From Jaapia argillacea MUCL 33604 (Eukaryota; Basidiomycota; Agaricomycetes; Jaapiales; Jaapiaceae): 57,374 nucleotides of DNA. Shown one piece after another: positions 1 to 10,282 of this stretch. A program made the position numbers and the translations under genes. Numbering within the stretch: position 1 is the first letter of the stretch; each line of letters starts with the position of its first letter. Below the pieces are notes generated by a model that ran no database searches, had not been told where the DNA came from, and saw nothing but the letters and a program-made list of their open reading frames with translations. Location of the stretch: NCBI GenBank assembly GCA_000697665.1, contig KL197751.1, forward strand, positions 209,383 to 266,756, read 5' to 3'.

Positions 1-504
1 TGAACGCGTAGACCGCGTCGCCTAGACAGATAACAAGGGGGAAGAGAGGCAGTGCCTGTCGAGTGAAAGGGTAGTGGTAGCTTTCAGTTAATGACAAGAA
101 AGAAAAAGCCAACTGAAAGCTGGGGTGTTACGCCCAGTTCCACCAGCTATATATACACAATCTATCTATGCACATGTAAGCGTCTATCACTAAGCGGGGC
201 TGCTGCGCCCGTGCTTCTACTGCGAGTCCTGAGTAACTATCCTGAGTTATAGTCCTGAGTTGGGTCATTTGACATACTCGGAGAAATCTAGAGCGACTGC
301 GGCGTAGTCCGCAGCTACTCAGAGAAATCTGGATTTACTACGGAGTTCTGGAATGTTCTCTATGACGTCAGGGGGATCTGGAGGTGTCTATCACATGGCT
401 TACCTGGCGCTTGTTATGTTCGACGATCTAGACTGAACCTTCTAGGTTAGGGTTGAATTGTGGGATCCTTTATGGAAACCGTGACAGTCAGGCGCCAATG
501 CGAG
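1..504. repeat. Possible retroelement end and BTB gene upstream region
   Basis: No gene is seen here. A purine-rich stretch (about 90-105) is followed by GGGG and TGTTACGCCC (about 123-136), then by TATATATAC (about 150). That order would fit a polypurine tract meeting a 3' LTR that carries a TATA box, but no second LTR, integrase or reverse transcriptase lies in the window. Around 225-265 the motif TCCTGAGT recurs three times. Bases 440-504 belong to the upstream region shared with the other two BTB genes. The retroelement reading is an inference and weak. Confidence 0.3.
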
Positions 505-511
505 TATAAAA
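505..511 (+). promoter_or_regulatory. TATA box of BTB gene 1
   Basis: TATAAAA lies 76 bases before the chosen ATG at 581. The other two BTB paralogues have a TATA-like motif in the same flanking context (a shared CCAAT-rich segment, then the TATA, then a conserved leader), so it is probably a real core promoter kept through duplication. Confidence 0.55.
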
Positions 512-580
512 AATGAGTCAAGCCACACCCAATGCAGGTTCTGACTTATGGTCCTCCCCATCATCGACTCATTCGCTATT

Positions 581-1415
581 ATGTCCACCTCGAGCGATGA
601 TGACTACAGTGCATATTACTGCCAAGATATAATCTTCTCGGTACGGATAATCTTCTCGATCATTGTTGATGGTCATTCTGATGGCCATGGCGACTTTGGT
701 ATACTAGGTGGAGGGCCAATTGTTCAAAGTCCCGAAGACGTACTTTGAACAGCACTCCGATGTTTTCCGTGGCATGTTCACGTTACCAAACGTAGGAACC
801 AATAAGGAGGGGATGAGCGACCACAACCCATTACGATTGGAAGGAGTAAAGAAGAAGGATTTTGTACGACTTTTGAGGGTCATGTACCCAAGGTCAGTAC
901 CTTGTCGTCTCAACCACACTGAACTCATATGAGTCTTTTGAAGGTCTGTCAACAGCGGCATCAAAACGGCCGAAGAATGGTCCTCAGTGTTGAAATTATC
1001 TTCGCTATGGAACTTTGAAGAAATCGAGAAGCTCGCCATACGGAGTCTCACAATGTCTCCTAAGACGTACGACTTTACTCCAGCCCAGATGGTTAAATTG
1101 GGGTTTGAGCACAACATTCGTTTTTGGGTGGTGCGTGGCGGGGCAGAACTGGTGAAACGTTCTGAGAGATTGAGTATAGAGGAGGGGGAAGAAATGGGTA
1201 TTATGGCCACGGTGGTAATTGGTGGAGTTAGGGAATTTGATCGTCAGGATAGGCTTTGTCCAAGTTGCGGCGTTGTAAAAATCGTGGGGTCCGAGGAGGA
1301 ATGGGAGGCTATTAAAAAACTGGAGAACCACCGCTTTGGAAACTTGGTCGCTGATGCGTTTGGTTGGAAGTATGAAGAAATTGTCAAAGAAGAAGAGACG
1401 TATAAAGCCGACTAG
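581..1415 (+). CDS. BTB/POZ-domain protein, paralogue 1
   Basis: Three exons (581-640, 708-892, 944-1415) join in phase to give 238 residues. Exon 1 encodes the short leader MSTSSDDDYSAYYCQDIIFS. Exon 2 carries the BTB core: VEGQLFKVPKTYF, then HSDVFRGMFTLP, then LRLEGVKKKDFVRLLRVMYP, the usual pattern of mushroom BTB proteins. Exon 3 continues with the helical part (TAEEWSSVLKLSSLWNF) and a C-terminal region with a CPSC pair near residue 182. BTB domains mediate dimerisation and in many eukaryotes recruit cullin 3; the role here is unknown. The start at 581 was chosen because the same ATG and leader occur in all three paralogues; an upstream in-frame ATG at 548 is not conserved. The downstream neighbour is an LRR-type pseudogene. 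Confidence 0.85.
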
Positions 1416-2120
1416 CCTGTATCACTTCTATCCGTCTACCTTCATGAAATCTATACATCCTTAGGATCATCACCCGGATTTTGAGTCTTTGTCTTTCCTC
1501 CGCCTGAGCAATCCTCAGAATAGATTGGACGCCGAGGACGCTCGTAGAAATTCAATGACACGATCCTCACTGCTCCGCACCACCTTCTCAAATCGAGAAC
1601 TGCTCACCACCTTGTCTTCCGGCGCAGACCTTCCTCTCAGCGTATCCATGACCGTTTGACCATTTGGGATGAGGGACTGTGCATCAGGCTTCGCTTTGCA
1701 AACTTGGAGAATTTCTGATTCTGAAGGTAGTACGAGAGGATTGAGGCCCCTAATTGATTCGGGAGACCACGGCCTAGAAACGGTGTCCTGTGGATGCGTA
1801 GGGATGAGTCGTCGTCCGGAGTAGAGTCGTAGATGATGCAGATGTTGACAAGGGAGAATCGAGGGAGTGTGTCAATGGGAGGAGTGGTTGATCGTCGTCG
1901 CTGTTTGTTGACTCGGAGAACATGTAGACGTTTTGTATCATCGTCGAGAATTTTGAGAATTAGGGCAGAGATTGCGCATCTGTTCTCCTGGAGAGAGGCC
2001 GAGGGAGAATCCACACAGCGTTCGCGGGAGAGATGGTTCTGTCGAACGTTGAACTTCGCGCGGAGTCTGGTTCTGGCCATCGTGCTTGCTTCTTCCTTAG
2101 GCTCAACTTCTCACCTGCAC
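1416..2120. other. Shared 3' flank of BTB gene 1
   Basis: No gene is supported. The first 150 bases closely match the 3' flanks of BTB genes 2 and 3 (about 14740-14860 and 19310-19450), so the duplicated unit extends past the stop codon. The following bases resemble 19480-19930, between BTB gene 3 and its LRR neighbour. Open frames on both strands here show no conserved family pattern. Confidence 0.5.
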
Positions 2121-3690
2121 AAGGAACGATTAATCTGACACGGAATTACTCTTCGAACTCTCTGGTATCATGCGGAGATACATCAACTCTCGTCGAATCG
2201 GCATCAATCCTCTCTGCCACTTGATGAATCGGACGCCATAACTTGGCATCATTCTTGACAGCCTCTACGTATCAAGCACCATCGGCCTCAGGTTCTCAGG
2301 GTAAGACCTATTTCCCTGCTATTTCCATGTGTTAACGGAACTGAAAGTGCGAGTGAAGAGACTGTTGTTGATCCGGCGAGGAGTCGTCGACACCATGGGA
2401 TATCCGGAATAGCTCACCATATTATGGTGCGTGATCGCTCGGCCCTGAGCTGTTTTTACTCAAGGGTTATCTTAGTAGCATTTCGTCGGAGTGATAGGAC
2501 AAGTGAGGCGGCACCACTGAATGCAGTAGCAACTTTGTCCTCGCCACCTTCGATTATCCCCATCGACGGTGCATCAAGTGGTGCCACAAAATCGAACCTG
2601 CAATCTTCTTCGTATGCAGAGAAGAAAGTCAGCAACTTTCCGGAAAGGATAACCGCAGGTAGTGTCCTCGTTCACCCCCACCATCGACTCACTCTGATGT
2701 TTCATCTCGAACCCTCAAAAGATCGTATATCCTTCCTTCTGAAAGTTATGCCATCGTAGATTCCGACGACAATTCCATCTATGGATCTACGTTCAAGTAT
2801 CAACGCCGGCCAATTTTGAGGGTATCAATCTCCTTGCACAGTACAGCCTACCAAGGCTCCAAGGCCTACACGCCTATATCCACGATCCTCGCTCCAGCCA
2901 TCTCGATGATCTCTCCACATTCATCCACAGACTGTTATCCATTACTTATATCTGGTTGAGTTTTTGCGATGAAAATTTTGATGACCCCGAATGGGCATGG
3001 GGCTTCACCGTCAAGCTCGCTCGTTTCGTCTCCGCTCTGTCTCTCAAGGAGTGCAGGTATCCATCCATCAGCGACCACCACTCTTGATCGCATGATCCCA
3101 TCGCCTATGAGGTTCTTTCGAAGGCAGAGAAGGACCCGAAAGAATCACCTATGGCAGGTCCCCTTCAACCCAACCCCTCGAATCACTTTGGATGTTCACT
3201 GCCGGACTCCGTTTGCTATTTACTCCTCCTTGGCGGTGCAGACGATCAATGCATCACCCCTCAATACGCTACATTTGACTCCATCGGGGGCCCTTCCGTG
3301 GTCGACCATCCTTTCCCTCATTCCAGTAAAATCCTACCAAAGCATCTGCATCCAAGGGGTTGCATTCTAGGACCTAATCCGCTTTCTATCTCGCAACCCC
3401 AAGGTCGATGTCCTGAGTCCAATTCACGTTCAGTTCGATCTTCCGTCCAAAGGTGAAGGGTCATCCAAGGGTGGTCCTACCAAATTACCCTCGCCTTTTC
3501 TCGATGGATTCGTTCTGCCCACCCTGAGGACCATCATCGCCGAGCCTGACTTTATCTTTCATCTCTTAACGAACTCCCATACCTCTGCTCGACAGCTCCT
3601 CCACTCCTTTACAATTTCGGGAATTTCGTTTCCTCATAATCCCTCCAAACACAACCCCTACGACGAAATTGTCTCAGGTGTCCTTGCCGG
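2121..3690 (+). pseudogene. LRR-type gene remnant, copy 1
   Basis: This is a decayed copy of the gene at 19936-21976. The N-terminal segment NYSSNSL(V)S is recognisable near 2140-2180. The repeat region from FEGINLLAQYSLPRLQGLHAY (about 2812) to the segment near 3650 aligns with the other copy. Two nonsense codons interrupt it: TGA at 3085-3087, where the other copy reads Cys/Ser-containing sequence, and TAG at 3368-3370, where the other copy has TTC TCG. Homology stops near 3690, where the CTTATC-marked repeat begins, so the 3' end is missing as well. Confidence 0.75.
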
Positions 3691-3704
3691 GAGGAGAGAA
3701 GGGT

Positions 3705-5400
3705 GCTTATCTTATCTTATCTAGCCATCAGACGTTGCACAGCCACGCCCCAACTTCCTGTTTGCCTCCGACGACAACGCCTGCTTGAGCCTTGAGCCAA
3801 CCTCACTCCCTCGATCACCATGCTATGGTCGGGCTTATTGGAATCTCCACTCCAGCTAACCCTCCCAAGGCTCCAAGTTCACCGCCACTGCCCACTCCAG
3901 TTTCCAATATAAAAACCGACAGTACACCTCATCCTGGATCCGCTTGGTAACCGTTCGACGATCTGCGCATCAAATATGGGGACCATAGGGAGGATGGGTG
4001 TGTGGTGGTGGTAAAGACGTTGAAGCCTGATTGAGGAGTGCAGGAAGAAGACGACGGGTGTTGGATATCATGATCTGGTACATCCCCATCCTTTCAACTC
4101 GTCTCCTTCATCTTTCGATTTGTTCTACAGTTCCACTTTCCCAAGAAATGATACCCTGCGTGCATAGACCATGTGTAGAGGGCCGTCGAGAGTGATGGTT
4201 AGGGTGCTTTGTGTGGTTGAAAAGATGCTAGGCGGTTACCACGTGCGTACTTGGGTCCTTCCTCTCCTTCCTCCTCCTTACCCATATCTACTCTAAACAG
4301 CTCCATCAACGAACCACGGTGCGCCCTCACCCTACTGATCCCGATCCGCTTTGTGACCATGCACCCAGAGCACCTCAAAATCGAGGAGTTTAGGGTGTAT
4401 CGTTCGTGGCCGGATGTAACGTGGTGCTAGATGGAGGGTGTCGAGTCGTCTGGAGTAAGGATTATGGTTGGTCAGTGGTTATTAGTAAAGTCTTCGAAGA
4501 AGGAGGATGCATACGAGGATCGAGGGATGTAGGGTTATGACGGGTTCTACGAGCTAGGTCCGTTAGCCTTTCTCTGAACACTACGTTTCCCCATCTCGCA
4601 CCGTATTATAACGTTCGCGTGCCCTCCACTATCCCTCCAGATATACGGACTGGGTCTGTACTGGAGCCCAGAGCGCCTATACCGCCGAGTGTTTGGATGA
4701 CGGATGAGGGAAGAGATTGATGTGTGGAGGTAACGGAGAGGGTTTTAGAGTATAGACGATGAGGATCCAAGGAAAAAGAGCGGCGCTGACCTACATTTGG
4801 TCACTCCCACCAGCAAATTGAGGGTCAATCCACGACTCAACCTCACCCTTTCGATTTTCATGCTTTGGAGATCCGACGGAGTTCGGTGGCTCGTTTGCAT
4901 AGCCCTCAACTGGCTTAGGGTCTGTCGCTCCTCGCTCACTTTCGCACTATCCTGGTGGTACTCACACGTTCGCACCTCCTCTAGCCCTCCCTCCAAGTTC
5001 GCCGCCCCCACACACTGGAGTTCAAATATTTTAAACACGACCGTACACCCTTACCCGATCGGCTTTGTAAACGTTTACCCTCCACGCTTCAAATATGAGG
5101 AGCTTAGGGTTAATCTTTCGAGGCTGGATGAAGGGAATCGTTGGGTGGGTGGAGGCTTTTAAGAGTTTGGGGATAGTAAGTGTTTATTAGTAGAGTCTTC
5201 GAAGCGCGGAGGATGAGGATTGGGTCCATCTTGTGTTCCCCTTGTGTAAGTAGTTCTCCTTCCACCTTTTCCTCGTTTCTCTCAATTCTAATCTCAATAA
5301 CTTGCAGGTTAGGTACGCACCGCGCGGAGGGAGCGTGGCGCGAATCGTTGAAGTTGGGATACACCATTTTCGGCTGAGACTGCAAATCCTGCTTCGGAAG
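3705..5400. repeat. Diverged dispersed repeat R, copy 1
   Basis: The repeat begins with GCTTATCTTATCTTATC. It then shares long stretches with copies at 8937-9455 and 15155-17480, including CACAGCCAC..CAACTTCCTGT, TATTGGAAT..CCAGCTA and TTTCAACTCG. Copy 1 and copy 3 match over about 1.5 kb with indels. Pieces look like old exons bounded by GTACG and CAG, for example a peptide like RLYRRVFG near 4675, but stops and shifts leave no open gene. Boundaries are approximate. It could be a dead host gene family or a non-autonomous element. Confidence 0.55.
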
Positions 5401-6308
5401 TTGTCACGTATCATATAACCCTACTGTTGGTCAGAAGGTGGACATTGGGTCAGGAAGCCTCCGAAATGATGGAGGAGGAATTTTCGTCTTCCAGTACCTT
5501 CCTGCATCCCCCATTCTTTGCGTCTGCATCGGTTGCTCAAACCCACTGGAGACGTTCCTCGTCTTTATTCCGGAAACATCGACCAAGTCCGCAACGTATC
5601 TATTACACCTCAAACAACCTCCTGTTGCATTACTGCATGTGAATTAACGTTGAAGGCACCATACTTTTCGTCCACCTGAACCGCCGCGTCTCATTCGAAG
5701 ACCTAGCCCAGTACACCCCCCTCCCTTGGTGCGTCGATGTTCGTCCCAATTCTGGACCTGGATACGTTCTTGACAACCCCTTCACAGCCATCTGAGGGAA
5801 ACTGGGTAATTGGATTTTTATGACAGCGGGTTTGACGATGGAGACATTTTTGGCGCTAGGTTTTTGAGGGGAGGGTTGAACGTAGACTTTTCGAGGTATC
5901 GATTTTGAGGGGAAGAATGGGATGCGCGAATTGAAGACGGGGAGGAGTGATGGTTGGGCCCGTTCGAATTGCTTCCAGGTCGGTTCGCCACCGAATTTCG
6001 ATCCCAATGGCTCACTCCTGTCTTGCTGTATCAGTGGTGTTCTTGAATAGTTACGTCCTTTGTCCTTGTTCTGTTGACGGCGGAACCTGGCGATGTCATC
6101 AACCTTTTGGTGCCCTTGGCCTGGGCTACATACGTTCAAAGCGGCAAGGCGAACATCGTCCTCGATATTATACACAGCGTAGATACCGCGGTCAATACAG
6201 GGGTACATTTTATAGGAAAAGAGCACATAAAAATAGATTGGAAACAAGGGTAACTGATCAGTTAATTCTCAGCTGGTGAATAGACAGAATAAGAGACCGC
6301 ACACAAAC
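5401..6308. other. Unassigned region with possible gene debris
   Basis: No intact gene is supported. A short plus-strand stretch near 5680-5790 reads like protein (VHLNRRVSFEDLAQYTPLPW, with a stop after about 40 residues). A 205-codon open frame on the minus strand (5630-6247) has no recognisable domain or splice pattern. Both may be debris of a decayed gene. Confidence 0.3.
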
Positions 6309-7956
6309 TCAAGGAACCGCGGAGCAAGTGCCGAACTGCATGAGCATCTTCCCGACAATAATAAACCCATGTAAACCAATCACGACGAGAATGACACCTA
6401 TGATGGGGAGGATGAGCATACCCCATGGATTGCTGATCGCCGTTGGACATAGGCCCGGATTCGCCATGGCCACCATGAAGTGAATAAGGAATGCGAGCTG
6501 GCCAGAGCCTATCCATGCCATCATCCAAGCCCTCTGGGTCACCGTACTACTCCTTGCTTCGAATCGGGTCAGGAGGTAGATCAGGAGGTACGGCGACACC
6601 AGCGCGAGCGGGATAATGACGTATTGTAAGAACCGCATCAGTTTGGCGTTCATCAACTTTGCACGGTCTGATACGACAGAGGAGGCGGCGTCGGGGAGAC
6701 GGTGCTGGTCGGCTATGCATGAGATTTTGAAGGTGATTTCTGGTGATTGGAACTTGTCTTCTGGCGGGAGATAAGTGAACTCCATCGGCTTGCGGCCGTC
6801 GACTTGGATCTTTAGTATGTCGATCGGCTGGCCATGTGAGGGTGTTTCGCGTCGCAAGGATATCTTCGCGTGGGTGAATATGTCTGGAGGGCCGTTCTGT
6901 CCACCGCTGGAAGCTGCGCCACCTGCATTTTCATCAGCTGCCGCATCGTCCACTGAGCTAGCCACTTGTTCATCCTTTGCTCCTGGTTCCCTCCTTTCAA
7001 AGTCGCCGATGGCTCCTGATATGCACCCTGGCTTACGTGCCATGGCCTCTGCCATTATTGCAGTCTGGAGCAAGTACAAGTGCGAGTACTCCCCCACAAA
7101 CCCAGTACATATCAAGTAGGCCATTGACATGAACGCGTATGGGAACACGGACAGCCCAAACGCTGCATATCCAAAGAGAGCAAGCTGGTCTCCTCTTGTG
7201 CGATAGAGGGTAATGACAGCATAAATGACCTGGAATAGAGCTACGAACATCTTGAGCCAGCCTTTGGACCGGGCTAACTTGATGCGAGTGTTGTTTGGGT
7301 TACGAAAGGGAAAGATGTGGCGAAAGGTGACCTGGGGTATACAAAAATGATACCCCTCCGGCAGGTCTATTCTACCATGGATGTCCATAAACCGGGTTAC
7401 CCTGGACAAGAAGTTGCCATGGATAATCTGGATTCTTGCGAGGGGACGTTGATCGGTACTAGAGGCCGAGAGATTCCCCAGATCAGTTCTGGAGCAATAA
7501 CTAGACGTTCAGGTAAAGACTCACCCATTGACAGGGCCATCGCGTTTCAACTCATCAGGGATCACAACATACATCTCTTCCGCCTCATGACTTGGTTTCC
7601 AAACCCTTGACCGTGCGACTACCACCACTGCCCCACGAGTGAGGGCCTTCTCGAGCTCACTACCACCAACTTGGAAATGACGAAGTATGAGTGCGAATGA
7701 TTTTCCCCGACCAGCAAAGGGAGCGAAGAGGGCGAGACCGGACCATATTACATGGTCGATGACATTAGCCCCTGGATCTGAAGGAACTGAGCCTGCGTGT
7801 GTTACATAGTTGGCCAAAAAAGAAGACAAGGATATCGTGCCAAGTGGTTGGGAGACAAACGAGTAATAGGCTGGTTGGCGGGTTGATAGGTAGGGCGGTA
7901 GTGAAGCACTGCAGGATACTGACGATGATTGCTAATTGGAAGAAGCGGATAGTCAT
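6309..7956 (-). CDS. Multi-pass membrane protein of an Agaricomycete family, one frameshift
   Basis: The start at 7956 gives a hydrophobic signal-like N terminus (MTIRFFQLAIIVSILQC), followed by TWHDILVFF and, one frame over, LANYVTHAGSVPSDPG. The two parts meet in a run of six T on the coding strand (A6 at 7816-7821); five T would restore one frame. An intron of 66 bases (about 7459-7524) then leads to IHGRIDLPEGYHF and a long exon ending at 6309. At least five hydrophobic segments follow: near MFVALFQVIYAVI, LALFGYAAFGLSVF, FLQYVIIPLALVSPYLLIYL, GQLAFLIHFMV and MLILPIIGVILVVIGLHGF. An acidic loop separates the N- and C-terminal membrane blocks. The layout fits an uncharacterised mushroom membrane family I recognise by pattern only. 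The function is unknown, and the frameshift may be real or a sequencing error. Confidence 0.7.
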
Positions 7957-8936
7957 TCTGCGATGATGGACAGAGCGATTTCAGTGGCGGCGACTCTTTA
8001 TGAATCATGGAGCGCAAGGCGCTCGAATTCCATGAACCAGCTGAAGGAGAGCCTGTCCAATCCAGCTAAGCCGCAGCGCGTCCACTGAACCAAGCAGCAG
8101 AGATACGTGATCCTCGTAGCGCCGAAACCAACCCGTAATCACCGCGCATCCGAAGCGCATGTGACACGCGAAGTAAAGAAGTCTGGCATCGTGCGGATGT
8201 CGAGGATAGCGTAGCTTTGGATGTTGGGCGCCTTCGTAAACGAGGAGAGGTTACGGCATGGTGGTCCGGACGATATGAATGATGGGAGGCAGCGACGGAA
8301 CATGATTCTTGGAGTGATGTGCCAGATTAGGGGCCAAGTATGGAGATTCGCAACGCTTGTCGCGACAAGGCAGCCGCTAGAATACTCGGACAGGTGTGGA
8401 TAGGCGCCAGAGGCAGGGATCAATTGATCACCGTTCTCGACCACAGGTTGGTTGTGCCAGTTTTCCTTAACACATGCCTAAGATTAGCCCACACACTCTG
8501 AGTTAGTAGGAACCGAATACAGTGTTGACGAACTTTCCTTGAAGAAGGTTAGCCAATGGCTTTTCGCTGCACCCAACATTTCACTTCGCCTCTGCCATGA
8601 TCTTCACAGCCCAATACGATTGAGCCGCACAAAGGTTCCTGGAGTCACATGAAAGGTATGGACTACCCATTGAGTTTGACAGCCCTTCCATATTTCTCCG
8701 TAACTTCTTGGATGTAACCACTGTGGGCATAGGTCAAGATTCGCCAGGAGTTGAAGTGGTATGTCATTCATTTCAAATGGGCCGTTCCCTCCCAGTGGAC
8801 CACCGAATATACCAAGTACGAAAGTAACCTCGCCATGATTTGTCTGTGTAACTTAGCACGAATAAAGGGCACGGTCATGATCCATGACGAACCCCGCGGA
8901 CGTTAGTAATGAAGTACTCTGGCTGGATTGGAGTTT
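7957..8936. other. Intergenic region, possible remnant on minus strand
   Basis: No gene is supported. A 101-codon minus-strand open frame (8139-8444) has protein-like composition, but no domain, no conserved start context and no splice continuation that I can identify. It may be a fragment of an F-box or LRR gene, and that is a guess. Bases 8500-8936 show nothing recognisable. Confidence 0.3.
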
Positions 8937-9455
8937 TTATCTTATCTTATCGGACGATCTTGGTGGGACGCCGCACAGCCACACTTCAACCTACTGTTTG
9001 CCTCTAATGACAATGCTTGCTCGAGCCGACCTCTCTCTCAGGCTTGCAATCTCCATGCTCTCTGGTCAAGGAAAGCTTATTGGAACCGCTGTCCAGCTAC
9101 CACGCTCGAATCTTCGCTCCTGTTTCTGATACCAAAAAAAGACCGTAACCCCTCACCCTGCTCAACAAATCGGTTTTGTAACCGTTCAGCCCTCTCCATA
9201 TCAAATATGAGGACCTTAGGGTGAATTGTTGGATTCTTGATGAACGGAGGAGATGGCTGTTTGGTGACTGTTAAGAGGTTGACGCTTGATCGAGGTATAC
9301 AAAAGGGAGGATTGCGATCTAGTACGCCCGCCGCCCTTTCAACTCGCCCCTTTCTTGATGTTTGCATTCGCTGTACAGCTCCACCCACCCTCCACCTCCT
9401 CTTCAGAAATGATTTCCTAGGTGTATATAGGCCATGAGAAGCTTGGAGTCGTCCC
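8937..9455. repeat. Diverged dispersed repeat R, copy 2
   Basis: It starts at TTATCTTATCTTATCGG and aligns with copies at 3705 and 15155: CACAGCCACACTTCAAC, CTTATTGGAA, CCAGCTACCAC, CTTTCAACTCGCCCC and a block ending near GCCATGAGAAGCTTGGAG. It is the shortest of the three copies and stops where the sequence duplicated with the MscS copy 1 block begins (about 9468). Confidence 0.55.
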
Positions 9456-10195
9456 CGGGCCACCTGCGGGTGAATAACGGAAACGTTTGAGAATGGTCGC
9501 GGCAGTTAGCGGTTCTCACCAACCAACCTTGAGTTGAGTTGGAACTAAACCTGTCTTGCGCGGTTCTTCAGCCTTGCTTGCGCCGCCTGCTAACCCACCG
9601 TGACTGGCGCTTAGATTATACCCATCGCCGACCGACGTAACCAGTGCCACGTTTCGCGAATTGCCTGCAAATCATACATCGAAACCATCGCTTGCTCCAG
9701 GGATACCGAATGTCAACGGTCGTGACTTTTGCCCACTCCGCCTCGCCGCATTCGCGATGAAATCGTCGTGCACTCATTAGCGCCCAGGAACCCCCGGTAC
9801 CTAACATTTCCCAGTTTCACCTTTGCCGCTCATTCCCTCATCTGATCTGCTATTTTCCCATCCGATTCGTCCAGACCAGTCTTCTCCACTCATGAGCGCT
9901 TCGCCATCGATCCTCTTTGAGTCAAGTTTCACTCCGTTGTTTGTCTTGCGGCTTGTGCGGTATCGGGTTTTTGCTGCTCTGAGTTGCAATACCTTAGATA
10001 AGACCAAAATCGCTATTGTCCACGCTCCGAATGGTATGCTGCGGATCGATCTCATCAGGCACGAACCAATCAAACCCTTGCCCTCTCTCGCCGTCTCCCA
10101 TCCCTGCGTCGCACACACTGATTGACCTCCCGCAAATGACTTCAGAAATGAAACTCAACCAAAGTCTGCTATCTTTAAGCAAGTCTGCAGCTTGA

Positions 10196-10202
10196 TATAA
10201 TA
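10196..10202 (+). promoter_or_regulatory. TATA-like motif of MscS copy 1
   Basis: TATAATA lies 87 bases before the ATG at 10283, in the context GCAGCTTGATATAATACC. The intact paralogue has the same motif 86 bases before its ATG at 48385. Confidence 0.45.
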
Positions 10203-10282
10203 CCTCGAGTTTCGGTCGAAAGCTCCCCCTTGCTCCCTTCGCCCACTCTACTACACCTGCTCCCATCCTTTTTTGAATTCCA

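Noticed and set aside
704-1331. Minus-strand open frames of 168 and 108 codons across BTB gene 1
   Set aside because: They recur opposite the same exon in BTB genes 2 and 3 and follow from the codon pattern of the conserved plus-strand protein; none has its own start context or domain.
5630-6247. 205-codon minus-strand open frame
   Set aside because: Low-complexity, no recognisable family, no splice pattern, and no copy in the homologous repeats. Not called as a gene.
9801-10266. Open frames on both strands upstream of MscS copy 1
   Set aside because: The same region upstream of MscS copy 3 (47847-48227) carries indels and stops relative to them, so they are flank and not genes.
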